15,752 bases of DNA, from assembly GCA_002361365.1 (NCBI GenBank), contig DEST01000102.1, positions 1-15,752 of the forward strand. The letters are read 5' to 3'. Positions 7,535-14,221 of the stretch are shown piece after piece; within the stretch, counting starts at the first letter, position 1; each line of letters opens with the position of its first letter. Below the pieces are notes generated by a model. The model was not told the DNA's origin. It worked only from the letters and a program-made list of their open reading frames with translations, and ran no database searches. Made by a program: the position numbers and the translations under genes. The DNA is from Alphaproteobacteria bacterium UBA3307. Lineage in GTDB: Bacteria > Pseudomonadota > Alphaproteobacteria > RF32 > CAG-239.

Positions 7535-8448
7535 TTAATTTAAGAAGAGTAGTATTTGCTTCCAAAATCCGTAGTGCCTAGCCAAAAATTCCCGACATTG
7601 CGGAACTTCTTTGTTACAAGCTGCCATCTCCAATAAATAGTTTTGAAACTCTTTAGCCTTGGCATGTTGCCACAAATCTTCCCAATCAACCTGTTCCGGA
7701 TATTGGCTCAAAAACACCTTACGAAAACTATGATGCTTAACATATACCGCAAAGTTATGATATTTTAGCAAAACGTCATCATATTTGTTGTTAAACAACT
7801 CATCAAATAAACCTTTATGATAGCAATATTCGGCAATTTCTTTTTCAGGCAAAAGACCACCCATATCGCCGCGTTTCAACAACCAATCCGCCCTGCCGTT
7901 ATCAACCAGATATTTCCACCAGCCGTCTTGAGCCAAAAAGGCGGAATAATAGCCTTTTTCCAACGCCTGTGGAGCATACTTGGCAAAATCCACCCGCAAC
8001 AAAGCGACCCACACATCGGAGCAATAAGCGGCTCTGTCGTTTGCCATCAAAAACTCAGGTGCAATCGCGCCACTGAATAAAACTCTCGTCTTAGGCATAA
8101 TGTTGTCCAGAGCTTTAAGCGGGCGCAATCTTCATTGCTAGGCCAATCCTTGGGTAATTTTTTTTGATACCGCGGCAAAACTTCTGCCAATTCATCAACC
8201 TCAAAATAGCCGCGCATCCATTGGATAACGTCATCATCAAAGGTTGAGGTTTCTTGCAAAATTTCTTTAATCAGAGCATCGCGATGCCCAAAAAACACCA
8301 TTGCTGTCAGCATAAATGCATTGAGCGGCATACCATCGCGCAGAAGCTGCTTCAAGTGTCCGACTTCGGAATTTTCGATACAATACCACGCCATCTGCTC
8401 GTTTTGTTCAGCAGAATTCAGTTTGATAATCTCTTGAAAATTTTTCAT
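7535..8448 (-). pseudogene. Helical-repeat orphan gene interrupted by a frameshift
   Basis: Not recognised. Two overlapping reading frames make one protein of about 304 residues. The first frame runs from ATG 8448 (MKNFQEIIKL) to a stop at 8047-8049 after 133 residues. The second frame carries on with LMANDRAAYCSDVW to 7535. The junction is a run of five T (minus strand, about 8053-8049): one extra T would join AGT TTT to TTG ATG and restore the frame. No canonical -1 slippery heptamer is present, so a real deletion, phase variation or a sequencing error are the choices. The protein looks alpha-helical, with repeated units such as LKQLLRDGMPLNAFML and WLLKRGDMGGLLPEKEIAEY. These resemble YLKRGTLPKDQVVIL in the 439-aa protein at 10425. 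There is no Shine-Dalgarno site; the start is set by the shared leader. Confidence 0.65.
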
Positions 8449-8464
8449 AAGCAATAATTTTAAA

Positions 8465-8491
8465 TCAATAATACATTTTGCTATAATTATA
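8465..8491 (-). promoter_or_regulatory. Promoter/leader element, copy 2
   Basis: On the minus strand TATAATTATAGCAAAATG continues TATTATTGA, with TATAAT starting 43 bases before the ATG at 8448. It is nearly identical, with the same 43-base distance, to 14636-14662 upstream of the plus-strand gene at 14679. A further possible promoter lies upstream, TTGACT (8534-8529) with TATCTT (8511-8506), 17 bases apart. Confidence 0.55.
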
Positions 8492-8562
8492 AATTTATAG
8501 GAAAAAAGATAAATAACTAATCTATAAAAGTCAAGAATTTTCACCTCAAATACAACATAGTC

Positions 8563-8592
8563 TTGACAAACAGCATATTTTTAACATATAAA
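8563..8592 (+). promoter_or_regulatory. Sigma-70-type promoter of the PHP gene
   Basis: TTGACA (8563-8568), an 18-base spacer and TATAAA (8587-8592). It is divergent from the promoter of the 8448 gene, so the 160-base gap serves both directions. Confidence 0.65.
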
Positions 8593-8612
8593 GCAAGCCT
8601 CGGAGGATAAAA

Positions 8613-9485
8613 GTGCAAAAATTTTCACTGCATACACATACACTTGGATTTGACGGTCAAAATACGGAAGAAGAAATGCTGCAAAAAGCAGCTTCTTACG
8701 GTTGGACACATCTTGGCTTTTCCAACCACTTTATTGTGCATCCTCGTATAAAAGAAGCTCCGATGTATCAATATGCTTTGAAGGGAGGTTATCACAACAT
8801 ATATTCGTCATCGTTTAAGGAAGTGATTGCCAAATTTGCACTGCACTACCAAAAAATAGATGACTTACGTCAACAAACCGATATGCAAATTCTAAAAGGT
8901 ATGGAAGTTGATTTTTTTGCCTCTCCGGAATGGCAGCAAGGCTTTCTACAAGCTTTAGAGATTCTTCGACCTGATTACATCATCGGTTCGGCACATTTTA
9001 TTGAGCATAAAGGAATATTGTACAATTCGCATGATATCAAAAATGCCTCTGTTATTGAACAAAATCTGCTGTTGCATCGTTATTGGCAAAACGAGCGAGC
9101 AGCAGCAAGTTCCGGCTTGTTTGATATTATGGCACATCTTGATTTAATGAAAAAAGTCGGTCTGGGACAAGAAGAACGTTGGCTTGAAGAAGAACAAAAA
9201 ACCATTGATGTTATTCGACAGTCTGGTGTCAAGGTTGAACTCAACACAAGTTATTTTAAATTTGGCAACGAACCATATCCTAGCCCACGTATTATGCGCT
9301 TATTGGCACAAGCTGAAATTCCGGTTTTACTCAGTGATGATGCCCACACTGCCGCGCAACTCGGCGGACATTTTGCTAAAACTTCAGAAATGGCAAAACA
9401 ATATGGTTTATCATTACAAAACGAGCAACAATCGCTTAGTTTTTCCTTACTTATGCGCCGTCGTAACAACCATAATAAAAGCTAA
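8613..9485 (+). CDS. PHP-domain phosphoesterase, histidinol-phosphatase-like
   Basis: 290-aa cytoplasmic metal-dependent phosphoesterase of the PHP family. Metal ligands expected for the family are visible in order: HTH at residues 7-9, SNHF (His39), Glu98 in GMEVDF, His128 in GSAHFI, His175 in AHLDL, and Asp-Asp-Ala-His 242-245 in LLSDDAHT. Size and motif spacing match HisJ/HisK-type histidinol-phosphatases, which remove phosphate from L-histidinol phosphate in histidine synthesis; other PHP phosphatases share these motifs and no his genes are nearby, so the substrate is open. The start is GTG at 8613, with GGAGG 6 bases upstream. It stands alone between its own promoter and a terminator at 9490-9523. 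It is the only gene of the 7-15.7 kb region with a strong Shine-Dalgarno site. Confidence 0.85.
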   Translation: MQKFSLHTHTLGFDGQNTEEEMLQKAASYGWTHLGFSNHFIVHPRIKEAPMYQYALKGGYHNIYSSSFKEVIAKFALHYQKIDDLRQQTDMQILKGMEVDFFASPEWQQGFLQALEILRPDYIIGSAHFIEHKGILYNSHDIKNASVIEQNLLLHRYWQNERAAASSGLFDIMAHLDLMKKVGLGQEERWLEEEQKTIDVIRQSGVKVELNTSYFKFGNEPYPSPRIMRLLAQAEIPVLLSDDAHTAAQLGGHFAKTSEMAKQYGLSLQNEQQSLSFSLLMRRRNNHNKS

Positions 9486-9489
9486 AATT

Positions 9490-9523
9490 ATCAGCATAAA
9501 ATCTGATTAGATTTTTTACTGAT
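9490..9523 (+). terminator. Terminator of the PHP gene
   Basis: Nested stems: AAATCT (9498-9503) with AGATTT (9509-9514) run into a T tract to 9517, enclosed by ATCAG (9490-9494) and CTGAT (9519-9523). It starts 5 bases after the stop codon. Confidence 0.6.
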
Positions 9524-9556
9524 ATTCCTTTGTTTCGCCGTACAAAAATCGTGTTT

Positions 9557-9596
9557 ATAAAAAAAGAAAGCCTCTGACAACTCGTGTCAAAGGCTT
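9557..9596 (-). terminator. Strong minus-strand terminator of the structured RNA
   Basis: On the minus strand AAGCCTTTGACA (9596-9585) pairs with TGTCAGAGGCTT (9579-9568) with one mismatch and a 5-base loop, then TCTTTTTTTAT. The T tract lies only on the minus-strand side, so transcription arrives from the right. No protein gene on that strand ends here, which points to an RNA gene to its right. Confidence 0.75.
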
Positions 9597-9717
9597 AAGC
9601 GCAAAACTAAAACAGAATGCTTCACGCGCAAATTACGAGAATGGTTGCTTCCAAACCAACTCAACTGTTTGTCATTGTCTGTTGCTTCCGGGGAGGTCAC
9701 TTGCGAACCCGCCCGAC
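9597..9717 (-). other. 3' tail of the RNA unit, or a second small RNA
   Basis: Between the structured RNA core and the terminator. On the minus strand ATTGTC (about 9720-9715) pairs with GACAAT (about 9680-9675) around a GC-rich hairpin, and a second hairpin sits at about 9655-9638. Both carry the same motif GGAAGCAAC. The stretch GTTCGCAAG...CTCCCC within it faintly recalls the 5' bubble of 6S RNA, but the rest of a 6S fold was not found. No protein gene is seen. Confidence 0.35.
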
Positions 9718-10059
9718 AATTTAAGGAAAGACATTTGAAATGCTTAAGGCCGCTTGTCACCCGTTAACAGTTATTGACATTCCTCAAGAACGCTTGCTTG
9801 CTTTCGCTCGCCACTACTTGCAAGAATCACCCCAGACCGTATTTTCGGTGATAGCTCTTCATCCTTACAGAAATCAGAGGATCATCCGAGCGCGGTGGTG
9901 GGCAGATTTCCTGTTTAGCATTCAAATGGCGTTTTCGCAGCCCTCTAATAACGCGTGCACTTAAAACAGCTGGGAAGTATCCTTTATCCTCAAAGAGGAA
10001 AGGTCTGATGCGCCCTGTGCCCCCTTATTCGCCGAATGCAATGCAAATTTCCTTAAATT
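9718..10059 (-). ncRNA. Large structured RNA, possibly RNase P-like
   Basis: A segment of about 340 bases without a convincing protein gene, clearly richer in G+C than its flanks. Its ends form a perfect 12-bp helix: minus-strand AATTTAAGGAAA (10059-10048) with TTTCCTTAAATT (9729-9718). A second long-range helix nests inside it: TTGCATTC near the 5' end with GAATG-T-CAA, which overlaps GAGGAATGTC. Local hairpins include CCTTTCCTC-TTT-GAGG-AT-AAAGG (10003-9981). A TATATA box (10068-10063) sits just upstream and a terminator at 9557-9596 follows. The layout (end-pairing helix, second helix reaching a GAGGAATG motif, then GACAAGCGGCCTTAAG shortly before the 3' strand) recalls conserved regions IV and V of bacterial RNase P RNA. 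However, the hallmark 5' motif GGAAAGTCC is not seen, so the identity is open. Confidence refers to being a structured RNA. Confidence 0.55.
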
Positions 10060-10169
10060 AAGTATATATTGTGTTAGTTAGAATAATATCATAACAATTT
10101 GAAATTAAGCCGTTGATAGCGCCTAATTTTCAAGGAATCAACAAAAAATAAAAAAGTATTTTTTAATAC

Positions 10170-10198
10170 TTGACAAATTTTTTGGCTAATCGTATAAT
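10170..10198 (+). promoter_or_regulatory. Consensus sigma-70 promoter
   Basis: TTGACA (10170-10175), exactly 17 bases, TATAAT (10193-10198): a full match to consensus. Transcription would start near 10205, giving a leader of about 220 bases before the 439-aa gene. It diverges from the structured RNA gene on the minus strand. Confidence 0.85.
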
Positions 10199-10204
10199 GA
10201 CTAT

Positions 10205-10424
10205 GTTTTACGAGTAATTATATTCTATAATGATGATTTACTATTATCTGATTAGGGCTTTGGCACTATAGGGTGATGTTACGGTATTTCAGAATTGGTT
10301 TTGATTATGTTCGGAGCAGATTGTCTGTCTGATAGCTGCTTCGTGCAGGTATTAAGTTTCCCCAGACAATCTTAACAACTTTTGCCTACGAGGAACTGGG
10401 CGAGCCTTTCAAATTTTTTACATT
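10205..10424 (+). promoter_or_regulatory. Long hairpin-rich leader, or a separate small RNA
   Basis: No protein gene. AGATTGTCTG (10318-10327) and CAGACAATCT (10363-10372) are a perfect 10-bp inverted repeat, enclosing CTGC-TTCGT-GCAG (10336-10347). An outer pairing AGGGCT (about 10254-10259) with AGCCTT (about 10404-10409) is possible. The outer arm is followed by TCAAATTTTTTAC just before the ATG at 10425. It could be a cis-regulatory leader with a built-in terminator or an independent RNA of about 200 bases; no known riboswitch core was recognised. Confidence 0.45.
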
Positions 10425-11744
10425 ATGGCTACTACAAACAATTCAAAGTCATTTTTTGACTTACCAGTGACAACACAACTTGTTTATTTAATTTTAACAC
10501 TGTTGGGATTTGGGTTTCTTCTAATTCTCAATCCTATCACTCTGTTTGTGTTGAACATCTTCAAGCCCCGTTGGGCGAATGATTTTGCGCACTCTGATGA
10601 ACTTTACAGCGAACGATGCCAAAAGTTCTTTACACGGCAGGCAAAGAAATGGCCTTGGCACTGGGCAAAGTGGTGGTACAAGCTTGATGAGTTGAAGTAC
10701 CTGTCTGAAAAACAACAGATCGATTACTACAACAATGTCAACAGCTCAATTGAAACGCTTATGGCAATGCACACTGATGTGGCAGCGAAAGTTTTGGATG
10801 ATGACTTTGCTTTCTTCAAAGAAAATGTTTGCAGTATTAAGCTGAATGCGGAATTGTTCCGTGTTTTTATTGCAAAAAGTATAGAACAGCAAGATTGGTC
10901 TGTATTTGAAGAGTATCTCAAGCGCGGAACGCTTCCGAAAGATCAGGTTGTCATCTTGGCTCATGAAGCTTGTCATGCCAGCGTTTTCTTTTGTGGTTGG
11001 CGTAAAGCTTGTGTTACCGGTGTTTTTCTGGATTATGTTGAACGTTGTGGCTTAAATAATGAGCTACGTCATGAGATTGGAAAATCAATGTGGTGTAATG
11101 ATGTTTTCCTTAAGGAATTCAGGAAGCGTCTTAACATCTATGATCAGCGCGTGTTCACAAAGTCTCAGCGCGGCTCAAAGCAGATCGATGCTTGGATATC
11201 ATTCTGCGAAACAACCAAGGAAATCTGCCCGCAGGCGCAGATGGAAATGGGATTAGACCAGTACCATGTCTTCCACGAGACCGGTCATACTCTCGATGCC
11301 GAGGCAATCCTGCACATCTTGAAGCACTATTCTAATCTGACAATGGCGCAGTTAATCTTCAAGTATGAGCCAAACTATGGAATGGCCAATGATGACATCA
11401 AAGAGTTTGTGAACAACAACCCGACTTTGCAGGATTTGCTCAATGCCGTGATCTGCTCGTGTCAGGATTTTTTGAGTAAGAGCATCAAGGCTGGCGAACG
11501 GTTGGATATCTCATTTGTTATCAAGATGTTTGAGTGTCCTAAAGCTGAGGAGTTTGTTATGAAGTATATCAAGAAGCACTCTCTTCAGAACACCATTCAT
11601 GACAAGTTGCTTTCGCTTGATAATGCCAAAGAAGTCATTCAGCTCTATGTTGAGCTTTACGACAATGACGAATTCACGGAACTCGACCTTGATGTTCGCC
11701 GTGAGGCAGAAAAAAGAGGTTGGATACCTGAGAAGAAAGATTAA
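10425..11744 (+). CDS. Membrane-anchored alpha-helical orphan protein
   Basis: 439-aa protein, not recognised. A hydrophobic stretch at residues 18-46 is one long or two short membrane segments. The next region is rich in Trp and Lys (RQAKKWPWHWAKWW, about 71-84). From residue 100 on it is helical and Cys-rich, with solenoid-like units; YLKRGTLPKDQVVIL (164-178) resembles units in the broken gene at 7535-8448. Two HExxH strings occur, HEACH (180-184) in a hydrophobic setting and HETGH (284-288). Either could be a zinc-protease site, but two copies within repeats make chance plausible. The start has no Shine-Dalgarno site (TTTTTTACATT before ATG). It is transcribed alone from the consensus promoter at 10170-10198 and closed by the terminator at 11758-11793. 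Confidence 0.85.
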   Translation: MATTNNSKSFFDLPVTTQLVYLILTLLGFGFLLILNPITLFVLNIFKPRWANDFAHSDELYSERCQKFFTRQAKKWPWHWAKWWYKLDELKYLSEKQQIDYYNNVNSSIETLMAMHTDVAAKVLDDDFAFFKENVCSIKLNAELFRVFIAKSIEQQDWSVFEEYLKRGTLPKDQVVILAHEACHASVFFCGWRKACVTGVFLDYVERCGLNNELRHEIGKSMWCNDVFLKEFRKRLNIYDQRVFTKSQRGSKQIDAWISFCETTKEICPQAQMEMGLDQYHVFHETGHTLDAEAILHILKHYSNLTMAQLIFKYEPNYGMANDDIKEFVNNNPTLQDLLNAVICSCQDFLSKSIKAGERLDISFVIKMFECPKAEEFVMKYIKKHSLQNTIHDKLLSLDNAKEVIQLYVELYDNDEFTELDLDVRREAEKRGWIPEKKD

Positions 11745-11757
11745 CCCTAATCGAATA

Positions 11758-11793
11758 AAAAAAGCTGTCGGAGTGAAATCCGGCAGCTTTTTT
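11758..11793 (+). terminator. Terminator of the 439-aa gene
   Basis: AAAAAAGCTGTCGG (11758-11771) and CCGGCAGCTTTTTT (11780-11793) make a 14-bp stem with one G-U pair, starting 13 bases after the stop. With A and T tails on both sides it could act in both directions. Confidence 0.85.
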
Positions 11794-12037
11794 GTGGCTT
11801 TATTGTTTTTAAATGGCTAAAAATCATAAATTTTGCTTGCTTTATAGAAAATTTTCGTCTAGTATAGCGGGTATCAATCTATTATGAAGATATAATTAGA
11901 AATTGGTTCTTTGTGCAAACAAAGAATACATATATATATCAGTAATCGTCTAACATTAAGATATACCATTGGGAGAGGTCTATCTTTAACAATTTAACAG
12001 ACAGCTTGCCTGCGGTAAAAGCCCGTGCATTTAGATT
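11794..12037 (+). promoter_or_regulatory. Leader region of the four-gene operon
   Basis: AT-rich, no gene. TATAATTAGA at 11891-11900 is identical to the start of the element at 7411-7430 and may be a -10 box. A perfect 8-bp hairpin follows: TTCTTTGT (11907-11914), loop GCAA, ACAAAGAA (11919-11926). No good -35 box or Shine-Dalgarno site was found before the ATG at 12038. Confidence 0.35.
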
Positions 12038-12571
12038 ATGGGAAAGATTAAAGATTTTTTCAGTAAATGGTTCGATGAGGAAGTTGGGTTGTGTATTCTC
12101 CTCTTTCTCGTTATCGCCGCGGTCATAGTCGGCGTTGAGAGCTTGCTCTTTTGGATTGGCGGATTGTTCCCATCGGTCGAGAACTTAGGTCTTACGATTG
12201 ATGCCATTCTCTTTATGTTACTTGTTTTACCCGCTTTTATCGCGGCCGGATTGACCGAGCATAAAGGAAATGGCAACATCCTCGTGGGATTGACGGCAAT
12301 TATGGGTATTTATATCAGTGTTGTCTGGTATTTTCACGCGGGCATCTTAGTCGGCTGTTTAGTCCTACTTTTTTCGGCCATGTGGAGATTGCACAAACTC
12401 GGTGTTGATACATTTTGGCTTGCTATCGGAGTATATTCCTATGTGTGTTATGGTATCGGTGCATACTGTGCGATGATTTTCAACGGTCTTGAACCGGCGA
12501 TTAACCTCTATGGTATCATCGCGCTCGCGGTTGCGGCAATCTGCATCTTGTTTATACCAGCGAGTGAATGA
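12038..12571 (+). CDS. Six-segment integral membrane orphan protein
   Basis: 177-aa protein, not recognised. After a short charged N-terminus (MGKIKDFFSKWFDEE) there are about six hydrophobic segments, roughly at residues 17-43, 50-71, 80-98, 99-116, 122-146 and 153-175. They are joined by short loops such as AGLTEHKGNG and MWRLHKLGVD. No catalytic motif is visible. It opens a plus-strand operon; the next gene begins 20 bases after its stop. There is no Shine-Dalgarno site; the sequence before the start is TTTAGATT, similar to TATAGATT before the next gene. Codons use G and C more than the left half of the window. Confidence 0.8.
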   Translation: MGKIKDFFSKWFDEEVGLCILLFLVIAAVIVGVESLLFWIGGLFPSVENLGLTIDAILFMLLVLPAFIAAGLTEHKGNGNILVGLTAIMGIYISVVWYFHAGILVGCLVLLFSAMWRLHKLGVDTFWLAIGVYSYVCYGIGAYCAMIFNGLEPAINLYGIIALAVAAICILFIPASE

Positions 12572-12591
12572 ACATTAAAACGTTATAGATT

Positions 12592-12837
12592 ATGATAACT
12601 GACAGAAAAAAGGCTTTGTTGCATTTAGTGCAAATACAGCAAGGCAATTGGGTAGATGCCCAATCTCTGATTGATTCCGAATTGCTGCAACAGTTCTACA
12701 ACTTGGGCTTTATTCGGCACGTTGATGACAAATCGCAAATCACTTCTATCGGGATTAAGCAGTCGCTGTTCTATCGCGACCCTACTCCCGAGGAAGCAGA
12801 ACAAGGTCGCCAAATGTATAAATTAGATTTGCGTTAA
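12592..12837 (+). CDS. 81-aa soluble orphan protein
   Basis: Not recognised. The protein is charged and probably helical at both ends: MITDRKKALLHLVQIQQGNW, then DSELLQQFYNLGFIRHVDDK, then a Glu-rich end PTPEEAEQGRQMYKLDL. The middle (an LGFIRHV turn followed by a short strand-like QITSIG) would suit a small winged-helix-like fold, but that is a guess. It is the second gene of the operon, 20 bases after the membrane protein and 12 bases before the ACP-like gene. It lacks a Shine-Dalgarno site. Confidence 0.7.
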   Translation: MITDRKKALLHLVQIQQGNWVDAQSLIDSELLQQFYNLGFIRHVDDKSQITSIGIKQSLFYRDPTPEEAEQGRQMYKLDLR

Positions 12838-12849
12838 ACGTCTTGGTCT

Positions 12850-13155
12850 ATGGATAAAATTGGTATAACTGAGGTTCGGAAGATTTTGCTGGAAGTGCTC
12901 AGCGAATATAGCGGACTTTGTGAAGGTTTGGCAAGTATGGAGGGTATGCCCGATGAGAAGTTGCTGAAGACAAATCTTCGTGATGAGTTCGGTATGGACT
13001 CGTGGGATTTTGAAGATATGTTCGATGAGCTGTATAACCTTTATGGTATAGTCGTTGACATACATAATCCGCTGATGGAATACCCATTCAACAAGGAACA
13101 GACCGTGGAGAACTTTATTGATACGGTCAACTATTATTTGAGTATTAATGCGTAA
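12850..13155 (+). CDS. Acyl-carrier-protein-like protein
   Basis: 101-aa protein with the layout of an acyl carrier protein: a first helix (EVRKILLEVLSEYSGL), a loop, then LRDEFGMDSWDFEDMFDELYNLYGIVV at residues 43-69. This lines up with the ACP helix-II motif D-S-L-D, with Ser51 where 4'-phosphopantetheine would be attached. The end TVENFIDTVNYYLS (85-98) matches the TV--h-dyI last helix. Trp replaces the usual Leu after the Ser, and the loop before the last helix is longer than in fatty-acid ACPs. It sits between an 81-aa gene and a 2-TM protein in an operon with a 6-TM protein, with no synthase or phosphopantetheinyl transferase in view. It may therefore carry an acyl or amino-acyl group to a membrane step, or have lost the carrier role. 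Confidence 0.75.
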   Translation: MDKIGITEVRKILLEVLSEYSGLCEGLASMEGMPDEKLLKTNLRDEFGMDSWDFEDMFDELYNLYGIVVDIHNPLMEYPFNKEQTVENFIDTVNYYLSINA

Positions 13156-13161
13156 GTGCTT

Positions 13162-13506
13162 ATGACAAAGAAAAAAGTTGAAGAAGTTCCCGAGCATATC
13201 CGAAGATTTAAGGAAATCTACAATCGGTATCAGCGAAACTACACTATTATAGTGTTGCTCGGACTTGCGGTGGTGTTTGCCGTGTGGTATTTTACCTGTC
13301 ATTTTTATGGGGCAACAACGTTGGCTTTCGGCCTTTGGAGTTGGTTTGCATATGATGAAGGCGCATCTGAAAACTGCATCGACGAGTATGAATATGCCTA
13401 TCCTCAAGACGGCTTTCGCCGTATGGCCAAAAGCTGGCCGTGGTTCTTCGGTTTGGCTCTCATTGCTTTCTTCTTTTGCAATGCCTATATGCCGTGGCTG
13501 TTCTGA
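13162..13506 (+). CDS. Small membrane orphan protein, last gene of the ACP-like operon
   Basis: 114-aa protein, not recognised. A basic N-terminal cytoplasmic-looking stretch (MTKKKVEEVPEHIRRFKEIY) is followed by hydrophobic segments at about 29-58 and 92-112, separated by an acidic, aromatic loop (YDEGASENCIDEYEYAYPQD). Aromatic residues are unusually frequent. ATG 13162 is 6 bases after the stop of the ACP-like gene; an in-frame GTG at 13156 is possible, but neither has a Shine-Dalgarno site. The gene is followed by the terminator at 13529-13567, which closes the operon. Confidence 0.75.
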   Translation: MTKKKVEEVPEHIRRFKEIYNRYQRNYTIIVLLGLAVVFAVWYFTCHFYGATTLAFGLWSWFAYDEGASENCIDEYEYAYPQDGFRRMAKSWPWFFGLALIAFFFCNAYMPWLF

Positions 13507-13528
13507 TTACGATGTATAAACTATAAGA

Positions 13529-13567
13529 AAATCCGCTCGGGGCTAATAATCTCAAGCGGATTTTTTT
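13529..13567 (+). terminator. Terminator of the ACP-like operon, copy A of a pair
   Basis: AAATCCGCT (13529-13537) and AGCGGATTT (13555-13563) with a T tract to 13567. The inner GGGG...TCTC bases can extend the stem around the loop CTAATAA. It differs from the terminator at 14222-14262 by a single base in the core. Confidence 0.9.
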
Positions 13568-13598
13568 GTTGTCATTGAATATTTTTCACAAAAAACGC

Positions 13599-13627
13599 TT
13601 GACTTTTGTCTATGGGAGGGGTAAAAT
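13599..13627 (+). promoter_or_regulatory. Sigma-70-type promoter of the secreted-protein gene
   Basis: TTGACT (13599-13604), 17 bases, TAAAAT (13622-13627). The leader to the ATG at 13703 would be about 70 bases. Confidence 0.65.
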
Positions 13628-13702
13628 CAGGGCGTGAAATCAAATTATATTGTCTTTTATTATTTTAGAACCCCGTGAAAAGGCACGGATAATTATTCGC
13701 TT

Positions 13703-14206
13703 ATGAAAAAGTTGTTTTTCGTGTTGATTGCAATGTGTTGCGTATGTACGACTGCTCTCGCCGACGATGTCACTTACCAAAAGTGTGATAACTGTGAGCT
13801 GATTATCAAGCACCACTCCAATTTGTTCGGCGGATGGACCGGATACGGCCTGACTATGAACGGTGCCGAGATTGTGAGCCCGGAGCAGGAACTGCTCTCT
13901 TACAACGACAACCTGCACATCGTAGCGTTCCGCTACACCGAATGGGGCGGCTTCAGAATCAAGCTGTTCAGTACGGATAGCGGCAAGTGCGTTTACGATG
14001 GCTGGTATCCCGGCAACTCATCAAAGCCGAACCTTTCTTACCAACCAAACGGTACGTATGTGAAGGCCGTGGTGAACCATTCCCCGCTTCTCGACAAGAG
14101 CGGAAGATGTGTGACAACAACTGTTGCCGCTTCCTTCTGCCGCAAAGACGGTAAGCTCTACCGGATTAAACAAAAGCAAGTAGAGGTTGAATCTCCTGTT
14201 GAGTAA
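13703..14206 (+). CDS. Secreted orphan protein with signal peptide
   Basis: 167-aa protein, not recognised. Residues 1-20 (MKKLFFVLIAMCCVCTTALA) are a typical Sec signal peptide, with probable cleavage after ALA. The mature part looks beta-rich, with paired cysteines (KCDNCE, GKCVYDG, GRCVTT, SFCRK), and Gly/Trp-rich stretches (LFGGWTGYGLTMNG, RYTEWGGFRIKLF). It probably acts in the periplasm or outside the cell. Its own promoter (13599-13627) and terminator (14222-14262) insulate it. The gene is distinctly richer in G/C-ending codons than its neighbours, which suggests a different origin. No Shine-Dalgarno site; the start follows TTCGCTT. Confidence 0.85.
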   Translation: MKKLFFVLIAMCCVCTTALADDVTYQKCDNCELIIKHHSNLFGGWTGYGLTMNGAEIVSPEQELLSYNDNLHIVAFRYTEWGGFRIKLFSTDSGKCVYDGWYPGNSSKPNLSYQPNGTYVKAVVNHSPLLDKSGRCVTTTVAASFCRKDGKLYRIKQKQVEVESPVE

Positions 14207-14221
14207 TTGCAACTAAAAAAC

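Noticed and set aside
9800..9830. 23S rRNA-like string AGTAGTGGCGAGCGAA on the minus strand
   Set aside because: Similar to the conserved domain I motif, with loose matches (GGGTGACA, GGGCGGG) in the same order, but other diagnostic 23S strings such as ACCGTGAGGGAAAGG are absent and the unit ends in a terminator. Taken as chance or convergent structure.
9740..9964. 74-codon plus-strand reading frame within the GC-rich stretch
   Set aside because: It overlaps the structured RNA on the other strand, has no ribosome site or promoter, and its translation shows no domain-like pattern.
9718..10059. Two-piece (alphaproteobacterial) tmRNA
   Set aside because: No tag-peptide frame ending in Ala-Ala before a stop and no T-arm-like GGTTC-A-TCC hairpin were found on either strand.
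12823..13407. 194-codon minus-strand reading frame
   Set aside because: It is antisense to the ACP-like and 2-TM genes, which have better start spacing, family-like patterns and operon order.
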